Origin: Catenaria anguillulae PL171 | Taxonomy: Eukaryota; Blastocladiomycota; Blastocladiomycetes; Blastocladiales; Catenariaceae | Length of the DNA stretch: 64,000 bases | Direction: 5' to 3' | Assembly (NCBI GenBank): GCA_002102555.1 | Contig: MCFL01000005.1 | Coordinates: 1 to 64,000, forward strand | Shown: positions 47,133 through 59,714 of the stretch, piece after piece | Numbering within the stretch: the stretch's first letter is position 1 | Layout of the letters: every line of letters starts with the position of its first letter | Made by a program: the position numbers and the translations under genes | Notes under the pieces: model-generated | Database searches by the model: none | Told to the model about the DNA's origin: nothing | The model's input: only the letters and a program-made list of their open reading frames with translations

Positions 47133-49019
47133 ATGGATTCACCAACGAGTGTATGCCTGCCGCCCAGCACCAGCACCGACCTGCTGGCCCTGGCCACGCT
47201 GCCGTGCTCCATCTGCCGCCGCCCGCTCTCTGCCAACTTGCCACTCGCGACCGTTCCCTGCGGCGCCTCTTTCCACAAGGCGTGTCTCGTATCGGCCGCC
47301 TCGCCCATTCCCGTCTCGCCCAGCACCGCTTCGACCATCTTGTCGGCACTCGGCGTCAATGTGGGCACCCCGCCGCCCCAGTTCACGTGCCCCGCGGGGA
47401 CCGACGCGGACGAGGGCGGAAAGCCACACACGCACCTGGGCGACCCGGGCGAGTTTGGATCCGATGTTGTGCTGTCGGATGTCGTGGACAAGGTCGCCAC
47501 TTTGCTCGCGCCCTTCCTCCTCACGGTTCCCACCCAGGACACAGCTGCCGCTAACGAAGCCAACGACAATCATTCGGCCTTGCCATCGAGCAGTCGCGGT
47601 CTGAAACGCCGGCGGGAATCGACCCAGTCGTCGCTCGAGGTCGGCGCTGGCGAACTCGAGCAGCAAAAAGCATCAAGTGGCACCGACGGCGATGACCAAT
47701 CCGTTCACGATGACTCAGCCTCGGGTCAACGCGAAGATGATGACCAAAGCGACGCGTCCGCGTCCGATTCCCCCTCGACGCCATCTCGCGAATCGGACAA
47801 GTACGATTCTCATTCCCAATCCGACTCGAAACCCGTCACCAAGGTCCCACGCTTGCACTCGCCCACGTCCTCGTCAACCGCCTCCCTCGTCCAGCCATCG
47901 CCACCAACCTACTCACTCCCATACGCCGAGTTTGATGACCACCTGACTTGCCCGCTTTGTTACCACCTCCTCGACGACCCAATCACACTGTCCCCTTGCG
48001 GCCACACTGCATGTCGCGCATGCCTGCTGCGCACGCTGGACCACTCTGCCAACGCACGCAACGGGCAGTTCCGATGCTTTGTGTGCCGCAAACACCTGTG
48101 GGGCTCGTACGTGGCCTATTTGCACCACGCGCCCAACGCGACACTCGAGCGCATCATGCGCGTGGCATTTTCCGACCAGGTTCAGGCAAGGAAAGACCAG
48201 CTGGCACAAGACGAGCTTCGCGCTTCGGCCAACGATCAAGATCAATCCATCCTGCACAATGTGCCGTTGTTTGTATGCAACTTGGCGTTTCCAGGGCAGC
48301 GGGTGCCCTTGCACATCTTTGAGCCTCGGTACCGGCTCATGCTAAGGCGTATCACTGCGCCGGGCGGCGATCGCATGTTTGGCATGTTGCACTACACACG
48401 CGCGCCAGGCGGGGGTGCGGGCATTCCCACACACGGCACCATGATGCACGTGGACCATGTGGATTTCTTGCCCGACGGGCGCAGTCTGGTGGAAACATCG
48501 GGCAAGTTTGTCTTCAAGTTGACAGATACCAGCGACGTGCACACTGGCGATGGAGGGTACTTGGTGGCCAGGACGGCCGAGCGTCTAGAGGATTCAGAGT
48601 ATTTGGCAGCGGCCGATCCCGTGCCTGGCGAGGTGGCGCAGGTGGCTGCGCGCCTCAAGGACACGTTTCCGCATGTGCTGGAGGAGCGCGAGGCACTGCA
48701 GACTTATGTGTCGGTTGCACAATTTGCTCGGCTGTGCGTGGCTGCCACGCATGGGTTTCTGTCGGTGGTCCCGCCCCAGTTTCGTGCAGGTGCGCGCGCT
48801 CAAATTGGCGAGGCGCACGTGGATAAGCCAGAGTGGTTGGGGTATTGGTTGACGGGGACGTTGCCGTTGCCAGAGAGTGTCCAGTACCGGTTGCTTGAGG
48901 AGCCCAGCCCGAGGCGCAGGCTGGTGCTTGCGGTGCAATGGATGGAACAGGTGGGCAGAGTGGATGCCAGAGGACCGATAGGTGTTGTTGCGCAAATGGT
49001 CGGATGCAACGTCATGTGA
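47133..49019 (+). CDS. LON-peptidase N-terminal domain and RING finger protein (LONRF-like E3 ligase)
   Basis: A single exon, 628 aa. A partial RING-like Cys/His cluster starts at residue 25 (CSICRR, then VPCGASFHKACL). It is followed by a long disordered Ser/Asp-rich stretch (~150-260) with a basic KRRRES patch. A complete C3HC4 RING occurs at ~273-325: CPLCYHLLDDPITLSPCGHT, ACRACL, CFVCRK. The LON substrate-binding domain spans ~370-620 (NVPLFVCNLAFPGQRVPLHI, then FEPRYRLMLRRI). There is no Lon ATPase or Ser-Lys protease part, so it is a RING E3 ubiquitin ligase of the LONRF type and not a protease. The animal members add TPR repeats, which I do not see here. Start 47133 gives the most natural N-terminus. 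It is convergent with RIX7, 92 bp apart. Confidence 0.9.
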   Translation: MDSPTSVCLPPSTSTDLLALATLPCSICRRPLSANLPLATVPCGASFHKACLVSAASPIPVSPSTASTILSALGVNVGTPPPQFTCPAGTDADEGGKPHTHLGDPGEFGSDVVLSDVVDKVATLLAPFLLTVPTQDTAAANEANDNHSALPSSSRGLKRRRESTQSSLEVGAGELEQQKASSGTDGDDQSVHDDSASGQREDDDQSDASASDSPSTPSRESDKYDSHSQSDSKPVTKVPRLHSPTSSSTASLVQPSPPTYSLPYAEFDDHLTCPLCYHLLDDPITLSPCGHTACRACLLRTLDHSANARNGQFRCFVCRKHLWGSYVAYLHHAPNATLERIMRVAFSDQVQARKDQLAQDELRASANDQDQSILHNVPLFVCNLAFPGQRVPLHIFEPRYRLMLRRITAPGGDRMFGMLHYTRAPGGGAGIPTHGTMMHVDHVDFLPDGRSLVETSGKFVFKLTDTSDVHTGDGGYLVARTAERLEDSEYLAAADPVPGEVAQVAARLKDTFPHVLEEREALQTYVSVAQFARLCVAATHGFLSVVPPQFRAGARAQIGEAHVDKPEWLGYWLTGTLPLPESVQYRLLEEPSPRRRLVLAVQWMEQVGRVDARGPIGVVAQMVGCNVM

Positions 49020-49111
49020 TGGACTGCCGTATTTATCTTTTTCGCAGTTGCAATGTGAAATACATGCTAATGGCAACACTAGTATTAACTAAATCATGGG
49101 AAACAGTAGCT

Positions 49112-51619
49112 TTACTCTGAGGGACTTCCGCCAAACAACTTGATCCTCAACGCCTCATACGCCTTGCGCTCTTGCACCGACACACTGGGCTTGACCTGTC
49201 CCAGGGCCTTGTCCAAATGCCGTGCACACACGAGCAACTCACCCACGCCATCCCCTTGCTCGCCACGCGCACTCAACTCGCCCAAGTACTCGCGCAAGGC
49301 CACCACGCCAGCCTCCCTAACGACTGCTGCACAATCCGCGCCCGAATACCCGTCGCACCGCGCATCCCGAGCCACATGTGCCCAGTCCACATCGTCGGCC
49401 ACGGGTGTCTTCTTTGCGACCGTGCGCAGGATTTCCGCGCGCTCGTCGGCCGTCGGCAGCTCCACGTACAACAACTTGTCCAACCTACCTGGGCGCAACA
49501 TGGCCGGATCCAGAATGTCGGGCCGATTGGTTGCCGCAATGATAAACACTTGCTTGCGGCCTTCGAGCCCATCGAGTTCCGTGAGCAGCGTGTTGACCAC
49601 GCGGCTTGTCGCCTCGGACTTTGCATCGTCGCGCCGGGGCACCAGCGCATCAATCTCGTCAAAAAAGATGATGCACGGCGACGACGCACGGGCCCTTGCA
49701 AACACTTGGCGCACGGCCCGTTCCGACTCACCCACATACTTGTTGAGCAGTTCGGGGCCCTTGACGGAAATAAAGTTGGAGTGTGCTTCGTTGGCCACGG
49801 CCTTGGCCAGCAATGTTTTGCCGCACCCGGGAGGGCCCCACAGCAGCACGCCAGCGGGGGCCGAGATGCCGACGCGGGCAAACAGTTCGGGCCGGGCAAC
49901 GGGCTCCACAATGGCCATGCGCAGGTGGTCGCGGATCGTGGACAGAGCGCCAATCATGTCCCAGGTCACGTCGGGGACGGTGGCAAAGCCCTCGCGTTTG
50001 GATGAGGGTTGGACTTTGGGCAGCGCTGCGAGAAAGTCGGCGTGGGTGATGGCCAGAGGCGCAAGTTGTGTTGGGGTCAATGGCGACGGGTGGCGAAGCA
50101 GGAATTGCGCAATGGTGGTGTGTGTAAACTTGGAGAGCGACGACAGAAACGCTGCAGGCGAGGTCGCGACATTGGATGCCGACGACGAAGTCAGGGCAAG
50201 GTCGGCCAAGTTGAGTGCGTCCACGTCCATGGCATCGTCGTCGTCGTTGCCGAGATCCTTTGCGGGTGGCATGCCGACAACGTCGTCCTTGAGCGTCTCA
50301 AAGATACGCTTGACGGCCAGCAGCCCGGCCTCGGCCGTCAATGCCGTCAAATCCGCACCGACAAACCCGGGCGTGAGCTTTGCAATGGCCGTGAAATCAA
50401 AGTTGCCCTCGAGCTTGAGCTTTGCCGACAGCACTTGCAAAATGCGAACGCGGGCGTCCTGATCGGGCACGTTCATGGAAATCTCGCGATCAAACCTGCC
50501 TGCACGGCGCAACGCCGGGTCAATCGAGTCTGCGCGGTTGGTGGCGCCAATGATGATGACGGGCTTGAAGTCGTTCTTTTCAAACGCCACATCGTCCATG
50601 CACGTGAGCAGCTGGGCCACAATGCGGCGTTCCATTTCGCGGGCTGCTGATTCGCGTTTGGGGGTGATGGCGTCGATTTCGTCAATGAACACGAGGCAGG
50701 GGGCGGCGGCAGCCGCTTGGGTGAACAAGTCGCGAATCTTCTTTTCCGACTCGCCAGACATGCCTGAGACAATGGAGGGTGCCGAGATGTTGAAAAAGGG
50801 GACTTGCAGTTCGCCAGCAAGAGCATTGGCCAGCGATGTTTTCCCACAGCCGGGTGGGCCGTGCAGGAGAATGCCGCGCGGAGGTGCTACGCCCGTGTGC
50901 TGGTAGAGGTTTGGGTGGAGGAGTGGGAGGGCAACGAGTTCGAGCAGGGCTTCAATGGACGAGTCGATGCCGCCGAGGTCGGCGAGGCGAGCAGTCGGAA
51001 TGGCCGACTGCTGGAGCAGTTGGGCATCGTCCGTGTCCTTTGAGGACGATGACGCAGACGAAGAGAGTGTTTTGCGACGCTTTGTGTTTGCGGGCGGGTT
51101 GGCGACATCGGACGATTTGCGCTTTGGTGTTGCGGGCGGGTCGGCTGTTGTTGTTGTTGTTGTTGTTGTTGCTGCCGAGTTGTTTGCTGGGTCGGCGAGG
51201 ATGGCCTGAGTGATTGCGGGCTTGTTCTTTGTGTAGAGCAGCTGGAGCGAGCGGTTCATGAGGTTTGGGTTGACTTGCTGGTACAAAGCGTCCACGTCCT
51301 TGCCGGCCTGTTCGTCTGCTGCATTAACATGATCCAGATTGTCTTGATCTTGACCTTGATGATGGTTGTGTGAGCCTGCATCAGCATCGTCGTCTGAGAT
51401 TGAGTTGGAGTTGGAGTTTGAGGTGGAGGCGGCGAGTGCCAGAATGGCTTGGTCGAGGGCCTGGTCGAGCAGCTTCTTTTTTGTGCGGCGGAGGTTGGGC
51501 TCGATGCGGAGGACGGCTTGGGCAAGGAGCTGCGGGTCATTGAGGAGGTGCGGGTCGAGGGCCAGGGCCTTGTGGGCGACGGCCAGGACCTTGGATTGCA
51601 CCGATGAGGCGACCGACAT
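49112..51619 (-). CDS. RIX7: Ribosome biogenesis AAA-ATPase RIX7 (NVL)
   Basis: A type II (two-ring) AAA unfoldase in the nucleolus and nucleoplasm that strips assembly factors from pre-60S particles. A single exon, 835 aa from the ATG at 51619 (MSVASS); an ATG seven codons earlier (51640) is also in frame. The N-terminal ~200 residues hold a helical domain (RTKKKLLDQALDQAI) and an Asp/Ser/Thr-rich linker with KRKSS and KRRKT basic patches and a poly-Thr run. D1 (~220-480) has GPPGCGKTS (~251) and FIDEIDAITPKRE. D2 (~550-800) has GPPGCGKTLLAKAV (~595), FFDEIDALVPRRD, and the NVL-typical RPGRLDKLLYVELP. Walker A and B and sensor residues are intact in both rings. Size matches yeast Rix7 (837 aa) and animal NVL. 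Confidence 0.95.
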   Translation of the reverse strand: MSVASSVQSKVLAVAHKALALDPHLLNDPQLLAQAVLRIEPNLRRTKKKLLDQALDQAILALAASTSNSNSNSISDDDADAGSHNHHQGQDQDNLDHVNAADEQAGKDVDALYQQVNPNLMNRSLQLLYTKNKPAITQAILADPANNSAATTTTTTTTADPPATPKRKSSDVANPPANTKRRKTLSSSASSSSKDTDDAQLLQQSAIPTARLADLGGIDSSIEALLELVALPLLHPNLYQHTGVAPPRGILLHGPPGCGKTSLANALAGELQVPFFNISAPSIVSGMSGESEKKIRDLFTQAAAAAPCLVFIDEIDAITPKRESAAREMERRIVAQLLTCMDDVAFEKNDFKPVIIIGATNRADSIDPALRRAGRFDREISMNVPDQDARVRILQVLSAKLKLEGNFDFTAIAKLTPGFVGADLTALTAEAGLLAVKRIFETLKDDVVGMPPAKDLGNDDDDAMDVDALNLADLALTSSSASNVATSPAAFLSSLSKFTHTTIAQFLLRHPSPLTPTQLAPLAITHADFLAALPKVQPSSKREGFATVPDVTWDMIGALSTIRDHLRMAIVEPVARPELFARVGISAPAGVLLWGPPGCGKTLLAKAVANEAHSNFISVKGPELLNKYVGESERAVRQVFARARASSPCIIFFDEIDALVPRRDDAKSEATSRVVNTLLTELDGLEGRKQVFIIAATNRPDILDPAMLRPGRLDKLLYVELPTADERAEILRTVAKKTPVADDVDWAHVARDARCDGYSGADCAAVVREAGVVALREYLGELSARGEQGDGVGELLVCARHLDKALGQVKPSVSVQERKAYEALRIKLFGGSPSE
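51145..51171. repeat. (GTT)n microsatellite inside RIX7
   Basis: Nine GTT units on the plus strand encode a poly-Thr run in the RIX7 linker (minus strand ACA codons). It lies outside both ATPase rings, so length variation there should be tolerated. Confidence 0.8.
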
Positions 51620-54550
<2,931 letters not shown>

Positions 54551-55360
54551 GGCGTAGTAGATTTGCTGCTTTGATTGTTGATTTCGTTTGCTTTCTGTTT
54601 TTCTCTCTTTTTTTTTCCCTTTTTGTACACCATCACCACCACCAGGCTTCTCTTTGCTCTTCTCAAGTTGTCGTCGCGAGTGTTGTTGTCCACAAGTCTT
54701 TTCATCTGTTCAATTTCACAATGTTTGGCCTCCTTGCTGGCAAGCCGAATGGAGTCGCGTTTCCCAGCGCAACCAGGAGACAACAGGGCGGGGCTTCAGA
54801 CGTGTTCCACCGCCAGCAAGTATGATATGTAATAGCAAAATGGGAAGAACACTACGGGGGAGGACTCCCGTCCGCACCATACACCATACGCATTTCGGCT
54901 GGCGATCCTCGACGATGCCCCGGCCGCGCTCCCCTCCCTGTGCCTGTTCCGAACCTGAACGGCGCCGGCGCCTCCCTCTCGGCTATGGCCCCGGCCATCT
55001 TTACACTTCAGGGACGTAATCCGCCGTCAGCCACTCTCGGCCACAGCCAATTCACCTTTTTGGCCACGAAACCACACGCACGACGGAACCATTCTGGTAT
55101 GTCCCACCATCGACCCTGATCCAACCGGTCACAATCCAACTCCTGATCACCCACCACGCCCGACCAACCACCAACCACGCGCCCACGCCGCTGGCTCCCT
55201 AGCTCTACAACAGGATGCCTCAAATGATCTCCCCCAACGCCCACGTCGGCTGCTGGTGTCTCCACAGCTCAGAGCACACCGCTCGCTCCCGTACGCTCCA
55301 CATCGTGCCCCGACACATTTGGCCTGACCATGGCTGCTAAACGGATCCCGGTCAGATGAG
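54551..55360. other. Region downstream of RSP5, probably decayed element sequence
   Basis: The first ~150 bp are T-rich and are the likely RSP5 3' UTR. The rest is rich in C and has only short open frames in several phases, leading into the retroelement relic at 55.4 kb. No supported gene. Confidence 0.4.
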
Positions 55361-55361
55361 T

Positions 55362-56215
55362 GCAGCACCATCGATCTACCCACTGCCGCCTGTGTCATTG
55401 TCCTTCGTCCAGAGCCATTTGTGGCTTCGCAATGCTTTCGGTGCTGGCAAAAAGAAAACAATAAGTACCAAGCCTCCCAAGCCCGGAAACGCAAAGCCGG
55501 CGAATCTGACGCCCAGCAGCCCTTGGCCGTTTCCCGCTGCGGCGAGGATGGGTCGTCAACGGTCCCCTTGTTTGCGGAGTATTGCTCGACGCTCTCGGAC
55601 CTGGTGGTGTGGATGGCCCGTCACACAGCCCTCGATCCTCAGTCTCGCGGGGTTCCGAATATGGTCCTCTTGTACGTTTGGAATCATTTTGACCTTCTTT
55701 GTCCACTATTCCAGCATTGCTGACGCTGTCCCAAGCAGCCTTCCCGTGTCCGCCATCACCAGACAGAGTGTCGCTCAGGCCGCGTCCCGCGACTGTGCTT
55801 CAGACATTCTCGCAAAAGATCTGTTGACCATGAATGTCTGGGCCATTGATCATTTCATTTCTGCTTTCGGCGCCATGAGCATCCCGCCTCCAACAGTTCT
55901 GGCTCGTCTCCCGCCCCGGCGTCAACTGCGACCTCGACCTCTTCGCCCTTTATGTACCGACTCTGAGCCTGGCGCAGACAACGGCGATACGAGCTCCTTC
56001 TTTGGTCCCTTGCATGCATGGCCCAATGGTAACAAATACGTGCTCATCTTCCAAGACACGTTCTCCCGGTATGTGTGGTTTTACCCTTGTGCCCACAACA
56101 CGACCGACCTTGCCGTGGCCCTGTTCCATGACGTCTGCATGCGTTTGGGCCTTCCGACCGCCGTCTTTGCCGACCGCGGCGCACCATTCACATCGTCATC
56201 CTTTGACTCTGCGCT
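55362..56215 (+). mobile_element. Degenerate Ty3/gypsy-like retroelement with integrase core fragment
   Basis: The segment at about 55977-56210 reads GPLHAWPNGNKYVLIFQDTF, then SRYVWFYPCAHNTTDLAVAL, then GLPTAVFADRGAPFTSSSF. This is the typical retroviral-type integrase core of Ty3/gypsy elements. The first two catalytic aspartates are recognisable (FQD and ADRG); the glutamate is not, because sequence downstream of 56215 degenerates. A second frame at 55400-55670 encodes CFRCWQKENNKYQASQARKR and VSRCGEDGS, a Cys-rich piece possibly of the same element. No reverse transcriptase or LTRs were found. It is a relic with frame breaks, not a working element. Confidence 0.65.
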
Positions 56216-56709
56216 ACGACCAGGTCCCAATCATCATCGCTCCCCACCTACGTCCCCACCTAGTCTCGTAACCAGACCCTCTCGCTCCGTTGACCATTAT
56301 TCACTGATCAGCACGATCAACCACCCATCACACCACATCACGTGCTAATTGTTCACAAATGATCACCTCGCCAGAGGGTCTGGAACGTTTTGTACGCTCC
56401 TGTGTTCGAAAAATACCTGCGCCGGCGCAGGCCATTACACAGTCAAATCTCATCGAAAAGAGTCCGCTTGGGCATCAAATGGAAGCCAAGACTCTTTACT
56501 ATCATACTGTAATTTCTCGAAGCCGTAGGTCATTTTCTCCAGTCTCTACAACCGGGTGCCGTGTCGGCGTGTGTGATGGATGGGAAGAGCGTCTGGTTGT
56601 GAGACCGATTCTGCTCGGTACCCCTGCTCTGCTCCATTGAATCGTAGAAAACCAACCGCTGCCATAAGAAAAGGTATCTATGGATCCTCAATGAACAAAA
56701 TACATTACA
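56216..56709. other. Gap between retroelement relic and DUF6589-like gene
   Basis: About 0.5 kb with only short open frames. It contains TCACGTGC near 56338. It presumably holds the 5' flank of the gene that follows. I saw no terminal inverted repeat here that matches the 61.7-62.0 kb side. Confidence 0.4.
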
Positions 56710-59573
56710 ATGGCCCCACATCGCTCCTCGACCTTTCGCCGTCCCCGTGTGGTCCCTCCTGGCGCGCCGGTTCCAGCTCGTGGACGACCGAGCAAGCGTA
56801 CGGCAGATATAGTTGTATTTGCAGTCGACTCTTCGCTCGCTCACATGGCTTCTTGCTGCAGAATGGATCGGGGAACATCTCAATGCCCTCGCCAACACCA
56901 AGCAGACGCTCAGCCAAACGCGGCGCCGCCTTCTTGCGCAAGTCGCGCTCAAGCACCTTGACCCCAACGACCTCATCAACTGTCTCTGCGGCGCCTCTTT
57001 TCCTGCAGCTGCAGCGCGGGCCACCAAATCCGCCTGGGAAACGGAGCTTTTCATTGATCAACCATCCGCCATCATGCGCACCGAATGCCATAACCTTGCC
57101 GCTGGCACAGACTCCATCCTTCGCAAGCCGCACGAATCCTTCGACCTTGAGAGCACTGTTACTGCCATCTCATCCCAGGCACCTACGCTCATGTTGTTCC
57201 TGCGCAACCTCATGTCAGCCAATCGACCATCAAGGGAGGATGCACTGTCTGACACTCGCCGCCAAATCAAGCAAACAAGGGCGGCATTCATTGTGTCCCA
57301 ACTCATGTTCTCCTGCTCGCAACAGAACAACACATTCCAAACGCACCTTGGTGTGCAGGTTAAGTTTTCTGGGCTGTCAAAGACTGTGCGTTTCACTTCA
57401 ACATGCTGGAAACCTGCGCCAAATCCTCATGTCCTGTGTATGTTCCCTCCCACTCAGTGTATCTCCATCGCCCACGACTTGGGCATCTCATGCAGCAACC
57501 AAACTATTTCCAACGCCATTGATCGAGTTGCTCGTGCCGCTCGCAAGCATGCCATTGAAGTCGCTTCATCTCAAGAACCTTTCATTATTGTCATGGACAA
57601 TGTCAACCTTGTTGCTCGCGTGTCACAAGCCGGAGGTGGGCATCAAAATGAAATGCACAACTTGACGAACTTCATTGGTATCCGACCCACCAGCGAGCAG
57701 GCTCGAGCTGAGTTTGCCCATGCGAAAACACTGCACCACAAGCCACTGTCATCTGTTGATGATGAGGATGAGGGTTTTGACCGATTTCTTGTGACCGAGG
57801 ATGATGAGGAATTTCTCTTTGATCGGATTTGCACCTTCATTGCTCGCCTTGCTGCCCCTTTGTTTGAGGAAGCCTACAGTCAAAAGCCCTATGTCCCACT
57901 GCGCATGCAGACCAGCCCATCTCCGCCGCAGTTGTCACTCCCGCGCGTTTCTGTGTTTCCGGTCGCGCTCATGGATCAAGATGAAAACAAAGTCGATGAG
58001 GTCGTTACCCTCGGCGAGGAACTCGTGCACACGCTGCAATGTGACTGCGATATCAAGAAGGCCAAGGGCGAGCTAGCTCGCGAGGAACATGAGTCTGACC
58101 ATGGCGCTTGTGAGGAAGAGGACGTTGAATTGCGCGAGGATGCTGAATCGCGCGAGGACGAGATGGCACCGCCTGAGGCGCTTAATTGCAAAGCGTGTTG
58201 TGCAAAAAGGCTCGAAAAGGATGCGGTTTTGATTTTTGGCGACGGATTGACTGTTCGCAATTTGCGCAAGGTGTGTGGGAGACTGTCATCTTTGATTCCT
58301 TCTTGTCTGACTGTTTGTATCTGACCTGCTCACACATGATTCTGCAGGCCGTCTTTCTTCGGCTACACGACTCTGGCGACGATTTACAGTGTATCCAAGC
58401 CCTACCCGCGGATTGGCATGCCAACTACGAGCTTGTCAAGATCATTCACAAGCGGTGGTTCGGCGTAATGTCTGACGCCGGCACGCTCGCGTGGCTGCGG
58501 GAGCTGACAAGTCGCCGCGACTGCGATCCTGAGGGCAAGAACTACAAGGCGGGATACCAACTAATTGAAAACCTGGTACAGATCTGGTCTCACGACAACC
58601 CAACAGAATCATTTGCTGACACTCCCGCCACACTGTCACCCAGGCGCAACTCCATGTCATAGACGCAATCGAGTCTGAGCTTGCCCGTACTCGGCAGCAA
58701 CCTCAACATGATTTGGTTCCTGACGCATTTGCCTTGCTCGTCGGAAACGTTTGCCGGAGGCTCTTTACCAACTCCCCCGAAAGCGACACGAGTCCAGCGG
58801 CAAAAAAAGCACGCTATGTGGACGGTTTCTTACGTCATGCCATTATGATGGTTGACATGTACGGCCTGTCCGCCTTTCTTCGATTGAATCCGTGTGGGGT
58901 GAGCTAACGACTGCTGTCTGGACTCTGTAGGTATGACGCGATCCAAAGGAACCGACCTGACGACGTCCTTACGTATTGGAAGCTCCTGCTCCAAACCTGC
59001 ATTCATGGCACCGAGGCCAACTACGTCAAGGAAGCCGTCAATCTGCTTGATGCCATGTCCTCAAAGCATGTGCTTCCGCCGCAACTGCGTTATCTCGCCA
59101 AGCACTTCCGCAATGTCATCATTTCCGACCGTCCCGGCGCACCGTGCCGTCCACTTGACCACATTTTGGAGGAGTACAACATGCTCATCAAGGACTTGAT
59201 TCGGCGCAGCGACGGAAAATGGTCCCCGCGCTTCCTCAACACTATGTCGCTTGCTGCCACCACCACCAAGTCCGCCCAGGGGGATATTTTGCGATACCTC
59301 CATCCTGACCAGTACCGTTCGACCAGTCACACTGCGGGAGACCTCACAAGCGAGCTCAAGAACGCTCTTGCACAGCTGCGTACGGAAAACCAATCCATTC
59401 TCACATTCTCTGGTGCAAATGTGACAACTATCGATCCCAAGTTTCAATCTGAGGAGTACATCACTGGCCGCATCAAGAATCATTTGTACCATTTGCGTGT
59501 CGAGCGTGGTCAAACCATGGCCAGTGCGACTCAAGTACTGGCCACGTGCGATTGTGAGCTTTGTGTGTTTTAG
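56710..59573 (+). CDS. 838-aa protein resembling fungal DUF6589-type proteins, possible transposase
   Basis: Six exons fit perfectly in frame: 56710-56797, 56862-57358, 57458-58270, 58348-58575, 58644-58891, 58931-59573 (2517 nt). Introns are 64, 99, 77, 68 and 39 nt. Residues ~1-28 are basic/Pro-rich. An Arg-rich helical stretch (TKQTLSQTRRRLLAQ) follows. Central motifs are HDLGISCSNQTISNAIDRV and FIIVMDNVNLVARVS (~280). The latter resembles the D-N-I/V-N-L motif I recall in fungal DUF6589 proteins. Next come an acidic island (~390-415) and a LPADWHANYELVKIIHKRWF block, and the protein ends with CDCELCVF. Many family members sit in mobile contexts and are suspected transposases; that role is unproved. 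It lies in an element-rich tract, convergent with the RecQ-like gene 141 bp away. No frame break was found, so the gene may be intact. Confidence 0.6.
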
Positions 59574-59714
59574 GCAGGCATCAGTTCTTTGTAATATGCG
59601 CAAGTGAATGTAGCTGTCCTTCCATGATAGCATGTGTATTGACTGTTAGCGAATAGGCGAGGCGGCGATGATAAATAAATAAATAAATGGCACAGTGAAA
59701 AAAGAGGCAACAAT
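59574..59714. terminator. Shared 3' region of convergent genes with (AAAT)n
   Basis: The 141 bp between the two convergent stops contain an (AAAT)n tract at about 59671-59688. It supplies AATAAA-like poly(A) signals for the plus strand. The dense packing of the two stops suggests that the pair is a unit. Confidence 0.45.

Noticed and set aside
49140-50462. 440-codon plus-strand frame opposite RIX7
   Set aside because: It is exactly antisense to a strongly conserved AAA-ATPase, has Ser/Arg/Ala-rich shadow composition and no family motif.
55356-56348. A single 330-aa gene covering the integrase region
   Set aside because: The first two thirds of that frame are low-quality sequence, while the Cys-rich piece is in another frame. 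Only the ~80-residue integrase core is convincing.
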